64,000 bases of DNA from Bordetella genomosp. 13 (GTDB lineage: Bacteria; Pseudomonadota; Gammaproteobacteria; Burkholderiales; Burkholderiaceae_B). The notes below the pieces were generated by a model that did no database searches, was not told the DNA's origin, and saw nothing but the letters and a program-made list of their open reading frames with translations. The stretch covers positions 4,278,001-4,342,000 of the forward strand of contig NZ_CP021111.1 in NCBI RefSeq assembly GCF_002119665.1, given 5' to 3'. Shown here one piece after another: positions 34,464 through 44,161 of the stretch. The position numbers and the translations under genes were made by a program. Every line of letters starts with the position of its first letter. The stretch's first letter is position 1.

Positions 34464-36419
34464 ATGTCCGAACGCCGCTCCATTGCCGCCCTGCCCGACC
34501 TGCTCATCAGCCAGATCGCTGCCGGCGAGGTCATCGAGCGGCCCGCGTCGGTGCTGAAAGAACTGCTGGAGAACGCCATCGATGCGGGCGGCCGCGCGCT
34601 CGAGGTGCGGCTGGAAGGCGGCGGCATCCGCCGCATCGCGGTCACGGACGACGGCAGCGGCATTCCGCCCGAAGAGCTGCCGCTGGCGCTGGCGCGCCAC
34701 GCCACCAGCAAGATCCGCAACCTGCGCGAACTGGAGTCCGTGGCCTCGATGGGGTTTCGCGGCGAGGCGCTGGCGTCGATCGCCTCGGTGGCGCGAGTCA
34801 CCATCATCTCGCGCACGCGCGACGGCGACCATGCCTGGCAGATCGACGGTTCCAGCGGCGTGGTGTCGCCAGCCTCGGGCCCGGTGGGCACCACGGTGGA
34901 CGTGCGGCAGCTGTTCGACTCCGTCCCGGCGCGCCGCAAGTTCCTGCGCGCCGAGGCCACCGAATTCGGACACTGCCTGGACGTGCTGGAGCGCATCGCG
35001 CTGGCCAACCCGCACATCGCCTTCCGCCTGTTCCACCACGACCGCGCGCAGCGCCAGTGGCTGCCCGCCGAGCCCGCGCAGCGCATCCGCGACGTGCTGG
35101 GCGCCGAGTTCACCTCGCAGGCCCTGCCGCTGCAGAACGCCATCGGCGCCATCGCGCTGGCCGGCATGGTGTCGCGTCCCACGGCGGCGCGGGCTCGCGC
35201 CGATCGCCAGTATCTGTACGTCAACGGCCGCTTCGTGCGCGACCGCACCGTCAGCCATGCGCTGCGCGCCGCCTACGCGGACGTGCTGCATGGCGACCGC
35301 CAGCCCGCCTATGTGCTCTACCTGGACGTCGATCCCGGCGCGGTGGACGTCAACGTGCATCCGGCCAAGAGCGAAGTTCGCTTCCGCGACAGCGGCGCGG
35401 TGCACCGCTACGTCAGCCAGGTCGTGGGCCAGGCCCTGGCCCAGACGGGTGGCGCGCAGGCCGCGGCGCCGGCCGCGCAGACGACCGTCGAACCGGCATC
35501 CGCTGCCCCGCGCGGCGAGACCGCGAATCCAGGCGCCATCGGCCCTGCGCGTGCCGCGCCCGCGTATGCGGGTCGCGCGGCCGCAGCGCCCTCCACCGGC
35601 TCGGCGCAGCGCCCGCATACGCAGGTGCCATTCCGCCTGCATGCCGAGCCCGCCGGCATTCCCGTTTCCGACTGGCAGGCGCTGTATCGTCCGCTGGCCG
35701 AACCGGCGCGCAGCCCCCACTCCGGCCAGCCCGAGGCCGCCGTGGTCGACCATGCCGCCGCCCCCTACCCGCTGCCCGAACCCGCCGCCGTGCCGATGCT
35801 GCGCGAACCGGCGCCGCGTCCGCTGCCCGACGGCGAACATCCGCTGGGCATGGCGCTGGCCCAGGTGCACGGCATCTACATCCTGGCGCAGAACGCGCGC
35901 GGCCTGGTGCTGGTGGACATGCACGCCGCGCACGAACGCGTGGTGTACGAGCAGTTGAAGCACGCGCTGGACGCGCGCAGCCTGCCCCGCCAGGATCTGC
36001 TCGTGCCGGTCGTGTTCCATGCCGCCGAAAAGGACGTGGCGCTGGTCGAGGAGTACGAACAGCAGCTCTCGGATCTGGGCTTCGAGATGCGGCCCGCCGG
36101 CCCCAACTCGATCGCAGTGCGCTGCGTGCCGGCGCTGCTGGCGCGCGGCGACATCGAGAGCCTGGCGCGCTCGGTGCTGCGCGATCTGGACAACGTAGGC
36201 GTGTCGCAGCTGCTGACCGAGCAGCGCAACGAGCTGCTGGCCACCATGGCGTGCCACGGCTCGGTGCGCGCCAATCGCAAACTGACGATAGAAGAGATGA
36301 ACGCGCTGCTGCGCCAGATGGAGGCCACCGAGCGCGCCGACCAGTGCAACCACGGCCGGCCCACCTGGGTGCAGTGGTCGGTGTCAGACCTGGACAAGCT
36401 GTTCCTGCGGGGCCAATGA
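34464..36419 (+). CDS. mutL: DNA mismatch repair protein MutL
   Basis: 651 residues from the ATG at 34464 ([20 protein letters not shown]), chosen because the conserved N terminus begins there. GHKL ATPase motifs: [16 protein letters not shown] and [15 protein letters not shown] proline/alanine-rich linker spans about residues 340-470. The C-terminal domain keeps the endonuclease motif as [12 protein letters not shown] (DQHA(X)2E(X)4E with Q to M), then [12 protein letters not shown] and QCNHGRPT. Nicking MutL is expected in bacteria without MutH, as in this group. It is followed after 91 bases by miaA, a common pairing. Confidence 0.95.
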   Translation: MSERRSIAALPDLLISQIAAGEVIERPASVLKELLENAIDAGGRALEVRLEGGGIRRIAVTDDGSGIPPEELPLALARHATSKIRNLRELESVASMGFRGEALASIASVARVTIISRTRDGDHAWQIDGSSGVVSPASGPVGTTVDVRQLFDSVPARRKFLRAEATEFGHCLDVLERIALANPHIAFRLFHHDRAQRQWLPAEPAQRIRDVLGAEFTSQALPLQNAIGAIALAGMVSRPTAARARADRQYLYVNGRFVRDRTVSHALRAAYADVLHGDRQPAYVLYLDVDPGAVDVNVHPAKSEVRFRDSGAVHRYVSQVVGQALAQTGGAQAAAPAAQTTVEPASAAPRGETANPGAIGPARAAPAYAGRAAAAPSTGSAQRPHTQVPFRLHAEPAGIPVSDWQALYRPLAEPARSPHSGQPEAAVVDHAAAPYPLPEPAAVPMLREPAPRPLPDGEHPLGMALAQVHGIYILAQNARGLVLVDMHAAHERVVYEQLKHALDARSLPRQDLLVPVVFHAAEKDVALVEEYEQQLSDLGFEMRPAGPNSIAVRCVPALLARGDIESLARSVLRDLDNVGVSQLLTEQRNELLATMACHGSVRANRKLTIEEMNALLRQMEATERADQCNHGRPTWVQWSVSDLDKLFLRGQ

Positions 36420-36510
36420 TGCACGCGCCCGGTCACGCCGCGGCGACGATGCGTCGCCGCCATTTTCCATCGCCGTCGCCGGTTCGCTGCCCGCCGGACC
36501 GTCGCGCCTG

Positions 36511-37467
36511 ATGCCCATGCTCAACGACGACCTGGTCATCTGCCTGGCAGGCCCCACCGCCGCCGGCAAGAGCGCCGCCTGCCTGGCGCTGGCGCGGCGC
36601 TGGCCGCTGGAAATCGTCAACGTCGACTCCGCCACCATCTACCGCGGCATGGACATCGGCACCGCGAAGCCCTCGGCACAGGAGCGCGCCCAGGTGCCCC
36701 AGCACTTGCTGGACATCCGCGACCCCACGCAGTCGTATTCGGCGGCCGAATTCCGCACCGATGCCCTGCGGCTGATCGCCGATATCCGCGCACGCGGCAA
36801 CGTGCCGCTGCTGGCCGGCGGTACCATGCTGTACTACAAGGCCCTGCGCGACGGCCTGGACGACCTGCCGCAGGCCGATCCCGCGCTGCGTGCGGAACTG
36901 GAATCGCGCGCCGCCGAACGCGGCTGGCCAGCGCTCCATGCGGAACTGGCGCAGCTCGACCCCGCCACCGCGGCACGCCTGTCTCCCAACGACAGCCAGC
37001 GCATCCAGCGCGCGCTGGAAATCTGCCAGCTGAGCGGCAAGCCCATGTCGGAACTGCTGGGCGGCGCACGTACGGCCGGCCAGCAGGGCGGCCCGCGCTA
37101 TCACACCATCAGCCTGGAACCCTCGGATCGCGCGGGCCTGCATGCGCGCATCGCCATGCGCTTCGACGCCATGCTGCAGGCGGCATTCGTGGAAGAGGTG
37201 CGCGGCCTGCATGCGCGGCCAGACCTGCACCCCGAATTGCCCTCGATGCGCTGCGTGGGATATCGCCAGCTGTGGGGCTACCTGGACGGCGAGGTGGACC
37301 TGCCCACCGCGCGCGAACAGGGCATCGCGGCCACGCGGCAATTGGCGAAGCGGCAATTGACCTGGCTGCGCGCGCAGCCGGAACGCACGGTGGTGGACTG
37401 CATGGCGGCCGATGCCGCATCGCAGGTCGTGGACGCGATGGCGCGGCTGCTGCCGTCCGCCGCGTAG
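36511..37467 (+). CDS. miaA: tRNA dimethylallyltransferase
   Basis: 318 residues. Transfers the dimethylallyl group to A37 of tRNAs reading UNN codons (i6A). P-loop [20 protein letters not shown], the [17 protein letters not shown] loop, [31 protein letters not shown] and, near the C terminus, [16 protein letters not shown] and [13 protein letters not shown] are all in place. The ATG at 36511 is followed by another at 36517. It lies downstream of mutL in the same direction. The short spacer (36420-36510) is GC-rich without a clear promoter, so it may read through from mutL. Confidence 0.96.
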   Translation: MPMLNDDLVICLAGPTAAGKSAACLALARRWPLEIVNVDSATIYRGMDIGTAKPSAQERAQVPQHLLDIRDPTQSYSAAEFRTDALRLIADIRARGNVPLLAGGTMLYYKALRDGLDDLPQADPALRAELESRAAERGWPALHAELAQLDPATAARLSPNDSQRIQRALEICQLSGKPMSELLGGARTAGQQGGPRYHTISLEPSDRAGLHARIAMRFDAMLQAAFVEEVRGLHARPDLHPELPSMRCVGYRQLWGYLDGEVDLPTAREQGIAATRQLAKRQLTWLRAQPERTVVDCMAADAASQVVDAMARLLPSAA

Positions 37468-37567
37468 GCGGCGCACCGCCCGGCCCGCCTGCCAGCCGCT
37501 TCGCAGCGCATGCCCGCGGTATGGCACGCGTGCCGCGCACGGCACATATATCAATATCCGGCAAGAA

Positions 37568-37588
37568 TATTTTTTCTTCGGAAAAATA
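37568..37588. other. AT-rich hairpin with C(UUCG)G loop between miaA and the ABC operon
   Basis: TATTTTTTC and GAAAAATA arms (one bulged T) close a TTCG loop, an unusually AT-rich element in this genome. It lies 101 bases after miaA and 99 bases before the binding-protein gene at 37687. It could be the end of the miaA transcript or a 5' leader structure for the ABC operon. The rest of the 219-base gap shows only an AT-rich CACATATATCAATATCC stretch at about 37543. Confidence 0.4.
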
Positions 37589-37686
37589 GTTAGCGCCGAA
37601 AAGCCCTCGCAATACAGTGTCCGACACCCATCAAGGCAATGTCGCCGCCAGGCGCGCGCCTTGCCACTCATCGCCAGGACACCGCC

Positions 37687-38724
37687 ATGCCTTCATCCAC
37701 TGCCCGCCAGGGCGCATCCGTGTCGCGCCGCCGTGCGCTCAAGCAGGCCGCAGGACTGGCCGTGGCGGGCGCCGGCCTGCTCGGCTACGCCGCACGCGGC
37801 CTGGCGCAGGCCGCCGCGCCGGCCGTGGTCTCACGGATTGGCGAACGCGTCGCCTTCAAGTATCCCGACAACCCTTCTTTCGACCTGGTCTACCTGGCCG
37901 ACGACCTGGGCTATTTCGAGGGCACGCAGACCCGTCCCAAATACATCGGCAAGATCGCCGCGCCGCAGATCATCCCGCTCACCAGCATCGGCGAGATCGA
38001 CTTCGGCTCGCGCATGGTGCCCCTGGTGATCTCGGCGGTGGCCGCCGGCGGCGACATCAAGGTGGTGGCCGCGGGCAACAAGACGCTGCGTGACGCGCCG
38101 CACATGAAGTACTTCGTGCGCAAGGATTCCGGCATCAGCACTCCCAAGGACCTGGAAGGCAGGACCGTCGGCTTCAACAGCTTCGGCGCATGCGCCGAGT
38201 TCGTCACCAAGACGTGGCTGCGCCAGCAGGGCGTGGACGTGAAGAAGATCAACTTCGTGGTCATTCCGGACGACCAGGCCGAACAGACCCTGGCCACGGG
38301 GAACACAGACCTGGCCATCATCCATGCTCCGTTCTCGGGCCGTGCGGACCAGGCCGGGACGCTGACGCGGCTGTGGAGCGACTACGACCTGGACGGCGGC
38401 CTGGGCGGCATGCAGCCGTACAGCGCGCACGGCAAGTTCATCCGCGAGCATCCGCAGGCCGTGCGGGACGTGGTGACCGCCATCGCCCGCGCCGCCAATT
38501 GGGTCAACGCCAATCCCGAAGAGGCGCGCAAGCTGGTGTCCAAGCGCATCAACCTGCAGCTGGAATACGTGGACCGATATGCCTACGTCGACAATCTGGT
38601 GGTGACCGAGCCGCCGATCCAGTACTACATCGACGTGCTGGAAGCCGAAGGCAAGCTGCCCAGGGGCAAGGTGAAAGCCACGGACATCTACACCAACGCG
38701 TTCAACCCTTACGCGCGGGCCTGA
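37687..38724 (+). CDS. ABC transporter substrate-binding protein, NMT1/sulfonate type
   Basis: 345 residues from the ATG at 37687, with AGGA at about 37675; an upstream ATG at 37639 is less likely. N-terminal twin-arginine signal (VSRRRALKQAAGLAVAGAGL). Periplasmic binding fold of the SsuA/TauA/NMT1 class: VYLADDLGYFEGTQTRP, TSIGEIDFGSRMVPLV, ISTPKDLEGRTVGFNSFGAC, LATGNTDLAIIHAPF. It binds an organic ligand (sulfonates, pyrimidines or similar are typical) and hands it to the membrane complex encoded by the next two genes. A cysteine in GFNSFGACAEF is unusual but tolerable. The substrate is not identifiable. Confidence 0.87.
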   Translation: MPSSTARQGASVSRRRALKQAAGLAVAGAGLLGYAARGLAQAAAPAVVSRIGERVAFKYPDNPSFDLVYLADDLGYFEGTQTRPKYIGKIAAPQIIPLTSIGEIDFGSRMVPLVISAVAAGGDIKVVAAGNKTLRDAPHMKYFVRKDSGISTPKDLEGRTVGFNSFGACAEFVTKTWLRQQGVDVKKINFVVIPDDQAEQTLATGNTDLAIIHAPFSGRADQAGTLTRLWSDYDLDGGLGGMQPYSAHGKFIREHPQAVRDVVTAIARAANWVNANPEEARKLVSKRINLQLEYVDRYAYVDNLVVTEPPIQYYIDVLEAEGKLPRGKVKATDIYTNAFNPYARA

Positions 38725-38728
38725 AGCG

Positions 38729-39592
38729 ATGGCGGACAAGATCGTCGCCCAGGGCGTGGGCAAGGCATATCCGGTGCGCGGCGAGGACGGACGGCCCGCC
38801 ACCCTGCCGGTGCTGCGCGACTTCGACCTGCGCGTGCGCGAGGGCGAGTTCATCTCCATTCTCGGGCCGTCCGGCTGCGGCAAGTCCACGTTCCTCAGCA
38901 TCCTGGCTGGCCTGACCCCGCGCAGTGCCGGCAGCATCGCCATCGACGGCACGCCGCTGCACGGCATCAACCCCGACCAGGGCGTGGTGTTCCAGGGCTA
39001 CGCGCTGTTTCCGTGGCGCACCGTGCTGGAGAACATCGAGGTCGGACTGGAGATTCGCGGCATGGCGGCGGCCGAGCGCCGGCGCATCGCCCAGGAGCAC
39101 CTGGAGCAGGTGGGCCTGCACGGCTTCGGCAATCGCTATCCGCACGAGATCTCGGGCGGCATGAAGCAGCGCGTGGCCATCGCGCGCTCGCTGGCCTACA
39201 AGCCCGACGTGCTGCTGATGGACGAACCCTTCGCGGCGCTGGACGCCCAGACGCGCGAGATCCTGCAGGACGAGCTGCTGCGCCTGTGGGAGCGCCATCG
39301 CAAGACCATCGTGTTCATCACGCACAGCCTGGACGAGGCCATCTTCCTGTCCGACCGGATCGCCATCATGACCCGCCGCCCCGGCACCATCAAGGAAATC
39401 ATCGACGTGCCGCTGCTCCGCCCCCGCAGCCCGGAACTGCGCAACACCGAGGCGTTCGTGCGTCTTCGCCAGCGCGCATGGGACATCCTGAAAAGCGAGG
39501 TGCAGTTCCTCGACCCCGCCGCCACGCCGCGCCCGCTGGGTGCGACGGCGAACCCGGCCGAGCGGGACACGCTGGCGGGAGCGGCGCCATGA
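38729..39592 (+). CDS. ABC transporter ATP-binding protein (SsuB/TauB type)
   Basis: 287 residues. Complete ATPase: Walker A GPSGCGKSTFLSILAG, Q-loop GVVFQGYALFPWRTVLENIE, signature ISGGMKQRVAIARSLAY, Walker B VLLMDEPFAALDAQTRE and H-loop FITHSLDEAIFLSDRI. The pattern is that of nitrate/sulfonate/bicarbonate-type importers. It starts four bases after the binding-protein stop and overlaps the permease start as ATGA, so the three are one operon. Confidence 0.95.
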   Translation: MADKIVAQGVGKAYPVRGEDGRPATLPVLRDFDLRVREGEFISILGPSGCGKSTFLSILAGLTPRSAGSIAIDGTPLHGINPDQGVVFQGYALFPWRTVLENIEVGLEIRGMAAAERRRIAQEHLEQVGLHGFGNRYPHEISGGMKQRVAIARSLAYKPDVLLMDEPFAALDAQTREILQDELLRLWERHRKTIVFITHSLDEAIFLSDRIAIMTRRPGTIKEIIDVPLLRPRSPELRNTEAFVRLRQRAWDILKSEVQFLDPAATPRPLGATANPAERDTLAGAAP

Positions 39593-40356
39593 GATGGCGC
39601 GACCACGGCCTGGGCCTGATCGGCATCGCGGGCTTCCTGCTGGCCTGGGAACTGCTGCCGCGCGCCGGCGTGGTCAGCCAAGCCTACCTCAGCCCGCCGT
39701 CCGAAGTGCTGCGGGCGGTGGCCGGCCTGGCCGGGCAGGGCGAACTGGCGAAGCACGTGCTGGCCAGCCTGCAGCGTTCGCTGTGGGGATTGCTGCTGGC
39801 CATCGCGCTGGGCGTGTCGCTGGGCCTGGCCATGGGCCGTTTCGCCCGCTTCGAGCGCGTGGTCGATCCCATCCTGCAACTGTTCAGGCAGACCTCGGCG
39901 CTGGCGCTGTTCCCGGTGTTCGTGCTGTTCCTGGGCATAGGGGAACTGTCGAAAGTGGCCATCATCTTCTGGGCGTCGTTCTGGCCGGTGCTGCTGAACA
40001 CCATCGGCGGCGTCAAGCAGGTCGATCCGCTGCTGGTGAACGCGGCGCGCTCGATGGGCGCGTCCGGCGCCTTCGTGTTCCGCAAGGTGGTGCTGCCGGC
40101 GGCCTCGCCGTCGATCTTCACCGGCGTGCGGCTGGCGGGCACTTACTGCATCACCGCGCTGGTGGCCGCCGAAATGATCGGCGCGCATTCTGGCCTGGGC
40201 TTTCTGACGCTGAATTCCCAGGAGGTGTTCCAGATTCCGTCGATGTACGCCGGAATCCTGCTGCTGGCGCTGCTGGGCCTTGCGCTGAACTATGTGCTGG
40301 CGCTGATCGAGCGCTGGCGCACGCGGTGGCGCCGCGGCCTGGCTCCGGAGATCTGA
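39589..40356 (+). CDS. ABC transporter permease (SsuC/TauC type)
   Basis: 255 residues; the ATG at 39589 overlaps the ATPase stop. Six predicted membrane helices and the permease EAA-type loop NAARSMGASGAFVFRKVVLP, preceded by FWASFWPVLLNTIGGVKQVD. Belongs to the BinPT-dependent permeases of nitrate/sulfonate/taurine importers. The N-terminal segment LLAWELLPRAGVVSQAYLSP is also typical. It forms the membrane channel for the binding protein at 37687. Confidence 0.94.
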   Translation: MRWRDHGLGLIGIAGFLLAWELLPRAGVVSQAYLSPPSEVLRAVAGLAGQGELAKHVLASLQRSLWGLLLAIALGVSLGLAMGRFARFERVVDPILQLFRQTSALALFPVFVLFLGIGELSKVAIIFWASFWPVLLNTIGGVKQVDPLLVNAARSMGASGAFVFRKVVLPAASPSIFTGVRLAGTYCITALVAAEMIGAHSGLGFLTLNSQEVFQIPSMYAGILLLALLGLALNYVLALIERWRTRWRRGLAPEI

Positions 40357-40362
40357 GGCGGC

Positions 40363-41349
40363 ATGGGCGCCAAGCGAACCCTGCGCCGCCTGGGCGCGGC
40401 GACGCTGCTGCTTGCGGCCTGCGCCGCCGTATCGGCAGGCCTGTCCGCCCGCGCTCCGGAGCTGGTCGGCCATCTGCGGGAGCGGGCGCAACGCTGGCTG
40501 GCCGCCTGGACGCCCGCGCCGGACTGGCGCGCGCAGCCGCTGGGGCCCCTGCTGCAACAGGCGCGTCAGCGCGGCGCGCTGGTCGTGGCGGTGCGCGCCT
40601 ATCCGCGCCCGGCTCCCGCCGGCGCCCCCGCGCCGCCCGAACCGGACGACTACGACACCGCGCTGGCCCGCCACATCGCCGACACGCTCGGCGTGCAGGC
40701 GCGCATCGTCCCTCTGGCCTCGCCCGACGAGAAGACCTCTGCGCTGGACACACTGGCGGGTCCGCAGGCCGACCTGATTCTGGCCGGCACGCGCTACGGC
40801 ATGCCCATCGACAAGGGACTGGCGATGTCCGCCGACCGGACCGTGTCGGCCGCCTACGTCACGGGCCGCGCATCGCTAGTGGCGCTGCGCGCCGCGGCGC
40901 AGGCCTGGCGCGATCTGGCGGCACGGCCCGGCGCGCCCGGCCTGCTTGCAGGCCGCAGCGTCTGCGTGCAGCAAGGCAGCCCCTACGCCGGCCGCCTGGC
41001 GCGCGAACACGGCGCGAAGCCACGTCCGTATCCTTCCAGCGTGCATGCCGCCTATGCCTTCATGAGCGGCCAATGCGAAGTGCTGGCCGAGGATGAAGCC
41101 GTGCTGCAACGGCTAATGGCGCGCCAGGAGTGGCGCTTCTACCAGCGCCTGCCCATCGGGATCGAGCCCGACGCCCGCCAGCCGCAGATCTTGCTGGCAC
41201 GGGCCGACGCGACATCGGCCGGCTACCTGGACAAGGTGGTGCGCTATTGGAAAGCCAGCGGGGCGCTGCAGCAGGCCCGCGAGCAGCGCGCCGGCCTGGT
41301 GAACCTGGAAGTCGCGGCGCTGCAGGATGGCCTGGTCTGCCATTCGTGA
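40363..41349 (+). CDS. Periplasmic amino-acid-type (SBP family 3-like) substrate-binding protein
   Basis: 328 residues from the ATG at 40363, 6 bases after the permease, so in the same operon. N-terminal membrane or signal segment (TLRRLGAATLLLAACAAVSA), an extra helical region to about residue 65, then a binding fold resembling family 3 periplasmic proteins: GALVVAVRAYPRP, DYDTALARHIADTLGVQARI, LDTLAGPQADLILAG, LAGRSVCVQQGSPYAGRLAR, QCEVLAEDEAVLQRL. This is a different fold class from the NMT1-type protein that heads the operon. It could be a second receptor for the same permease or a sensor. No ligand can be named. It is convergent with purM, 9 bases away. Confidence 0.65.
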   Translation: MGAKRTLRRLGAATLLLAACAAVSAGLSARAPELVGHLRERAQRWLAAWTPAPDWRAQPLGPLLQQARQRGALVVAVRAYPRPAPAGAPAPPEPDDYDTALARHIADTLGVQARIVPLASPDEKTSALDTLAGPQADLILAGTRYGMPIDKGLAMSADRTVSAAYVTGRASLVALRAAAQAWRDLAARPGAPGLLAGRSVCVQQGSPYAGRLAREHGAKPRPYPSSVHAAYAFMSGQCEVLAEDEAVLQRLMARQEWRFYQRLPIGIEPDARQPQILLARADATSAGYLDKVVRYWKASGALQQAREQRAGLVNLEVAALQDGLVCHS

Positions 41350-41358
41350 AGAGACGGC

Positions 41359-42408
<1,050 letters not shown>

Positions 42409-42559
42409 GAGAAAAACCGTGGGCTATGTAAAAATTGCGGGATTTGGGTGGAACTTTCCGATTTTACGACGCCGCCGGACCAGCTTGTCCCCCGGGGCGC
42501 CACGGCCCTGCGCGCACCCCTTCGCCATGCCCTTTCGGAAAGCCCGTTGATCGCCTCTC

Positions 42560-43462
42560 ATGACCCGCCAGTTGCTGCTTGACGTTCTTGCCGTGCCAGC
42601 GCCCTCGCTGGCCAACTATATCGCCGGCCCCAATGGCGAGGCGCTGGCGGCGGCGCGCGCGCTGGCCGCCGGCCGCGCCATCTACCTGTGGGGCCCCGCC
42701 GGCTGCGGCCGCAGCCACCTGCTGCGCGCGCTGGCCGCCGAACCCGGCAGCATCTTCCTCGACGCCGGCAGCGATGCCGGCGCGCTGCGCGCCCTGGCCG
42801 AAGCCGAACCCGACGCGATGATGGACGGCCCCCACGCTCGCGATGCTCGCTGCCCCCCGGGGGGGCGGGCAGCGCCTTGGGGCGGCCCGGCGGCGCTGCC
42901 GGACGGCCCCCACGCTCGCGATGCTCGCTGCCCCCCGGGGGGGCGGGCAGCGCCTTGGGGCGGCCCGGCGGCGCTGCCGGACAGCCCCCACGCTCGCGAT
43001 GCCAACTCCGTTCCGGCGGCGCTGCCGCGGCTGGTCGCGGTGGACGACGTACACCGCATGGATGGCGACCAGCAGGCGGCCCTGTTCGCCCTGTACAATC
43101 GCTGGCGCGAAACCACGGCCACCAGCCGGGCCTTCGCCCTGGCCGTCTCGGGCGACCGCGCGCCCATGTCCATGCCGCTGCGCGAAGACCTGCGCACCCG
43201 CCTGGGATGGGACCTGGTCTTCCGGCTCGAGCCGCTGTCCGATGCCGACAAGCTGGCCGCCCTTGCCGCCCAGGCTGCCGAGCGCGGCCTGCAGCTGGGC
43301 CCGGAAGTCGTCAACTGGATGCTGACCCATCACGAGCGCGACATCCGCAAACTGGCGGCGCTGCTGGACGCGCTCGACCGCTACTCGCTGGCCACCGGCC
43401 GGCCCATCACCATCCCGCTGCTGCGCGCCATGCTGGCAGACCCCGATTCGCAAGCGACATGA
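42560..43462 (+). CDS. hda: DnaA regulatory inactivator Hda, with a repeat insertion
   Basis: 300 residues; Hda proteins are usually about 220-240. With the sliding clamp, Hda stimulates DnaA-ATP hydrolysis to prevent re-initiation. N-terminal clamp-binding segment QLLLDV, Walker A-like GPAGCGRSHLLRAL at 45-58 (arginine instead of lysine, as in other Hda proteins), Walker B RLVAVDDVHRMDGDQQ at about 157-171 and sensor/arginine elements to the end. Between these, residues 89 to about 148 are a foreign insertion: two perfect 26-residue copies (DGPHARDARCPP...GGPAALP) and a partial third. It is encoded by a palindrome-rich repeat (42825-43002) and falls in a loop before Walker B. The frame is preserved, so the gene is likely still functional. 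Its stop overlaps the HAD gene as ATGA. Confidence 0.88.
   Translation: MTRQLLLDVLAVPAPSLANYIAGPNGEALAAARALAAGRAIYLWGPAGCGRSHLLRALAAEPGSIFLDAGSDAGALRALAEAEPDAMMDGPHARDARCPPGGRAAPWGGPAALPDGPHARDARCPPGGRAAPWGGPAALPDSPHARDANSVPAALPRLVAVDDVHRMDGDQQAALFALYNRWRETTATSRAFALAVSGDRAPMSMPLREDLRTRLGWDLVFRLEPLSDADKLAALAAQAAERGLQLGPEVVNWMLTHHERDIRKLAALLDALDRYSLATGRPITIPLLRAMLADPDSQAT
42825..43002 (+). repeat. hda: Tandem 78-base palindromic repeat (REP-like) inside hda
   Basis: Two adjoining identical 78-base units (42825-42902, 42903-42980) and a 22-base partial third unit (42981-43002, one mismatch). Each full unit contains a GCCCCCC/GGGGGGGC palindrome (42852-42866 in unit 1) and a 9-bp dyad GGCAGCGCC / GGCGCTGCC (42868-42876 and 42892-42900). 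The period is a multiple of 3, so the frame survives. The form resembles repetitive extragenic palindromes of Burkholderiales; a genome search would settle this. Confidence 0.9.
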
Positions 43463-44157
43463 CCGTTCCCCGCCTCGCCCTGTTCGACCTGGACCACACG
43501 CTGCTGCCGCTGGACAGCGACTATCAGTGGGCTGACTTCCTGGCGCGCACAGGCAGGGCCGGCGATCCGGTCGAGGCGCGCCGCCGCAACGACGACCTGA
43601 TGGAGCGCTACAACCGCGGCGAGCTCACGGCCGAACAGGCCGCCGAGTTCATGCTGGGCCTGCTGGCCGCGCACACGCCGTACGACCTGGCCGCGTGGCA
43701 CGAGGAATTCATGGCCGAGGTGATACGCCCCGCCATCACGCCCGCCGCCATCGAACTGGTCGACCGCCATCTGCGGGCCGGCGACCTGTGCGCGGTGGTC
43801 ACCGCCACCAACAGCTTCGTCACCGCCCCCATCGCGCGCGCCTTCGGCGTGCCGCATCTGGTGGCCACCGATCCCGAGTACGCCGCCGGCCGCCATACCG
43901 GCCGCATCCTCGGCACGCCCAGTTTCCGCGAAGGCAAGGTCGTGCGCGTGCGCGACTGGCTGGCCGGCATGGACCTGAAACTTGCGGATTTCGCGGAATC
44001 GTTTTTCTATAGCGATTCGGTCAACGACGTGCCGCTGCTCGAGCAGGTCACGCGTCCGATCGCAACGAACCCCAGCCCCACGCTGCGTGCCATCGCGCAA
44101 CGCCAGGGCTGGGAGGTGATCGACCTGTTCGATCACACCCAGGACGCCAAGTCGTAG
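43459..44157 (+). CDS. HAD-IB family phosphatase
   Basis: 232 residues; the ATG at 43459 overlaps the hda stop. HAD motif I LALFDLDHTLLPLDSD, motif II AVVTATNSF, motif III around R-E-G-K-V-V-R and motif IV FYSDSVNDVPLLEQV, with a small helical cap (SDYQWADFLARTGRAGD). It belongs to the SerB-like subfamily IB; members dephosphorylate phosphoserine, histidinol phosphate or other small phosphates. The fixed position between hda and pcnB is a conserved arrangement in this group, but the substrate is not shown by the sequence. Confidence 0.9.
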   Translation: MTVPRLALFDLDHTLLPLDSDYQWADFLARTGRAGDPVEARRRNDDLMERYNRGELTAEQAAEFMLGLLAAHTPYDLAAWHEEFMAEVIRPAITPAAIELVDRHLRAGDLCAVVTATNSFVTAPIARAFGVPHLVATDPEYAAGRHTGRILGTPSFREGKVVRVRDWLAGMDLKLADFAESFFYSDSVNDVPLLEQVTRPIATNPSPTLRAIAQRQGWEVIDLFDHTQDAKS

Positions 44158-44161
44158 ACAC

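Noticed and set aside
34335..36353. 672-codon frame antisense to mutL
   Set aside because: MutL motifs lie on the + strand. The antisense frame has no family resemblance and is a GC artefact.
42825..43002. Tandem repeat as a CRISPR array
   Set aside because: The units are contiguous without spacers, keep the reading frame and lie in a coding gene; no cas genes are present.
42560..43462. Frameshifted or pseudogene hda
   Set aside because: The frame is continuous, both P-loop and Walker B segments survive, and the insertion is a multiple of three. Activity remains to be shown, but there is no sign of decay.
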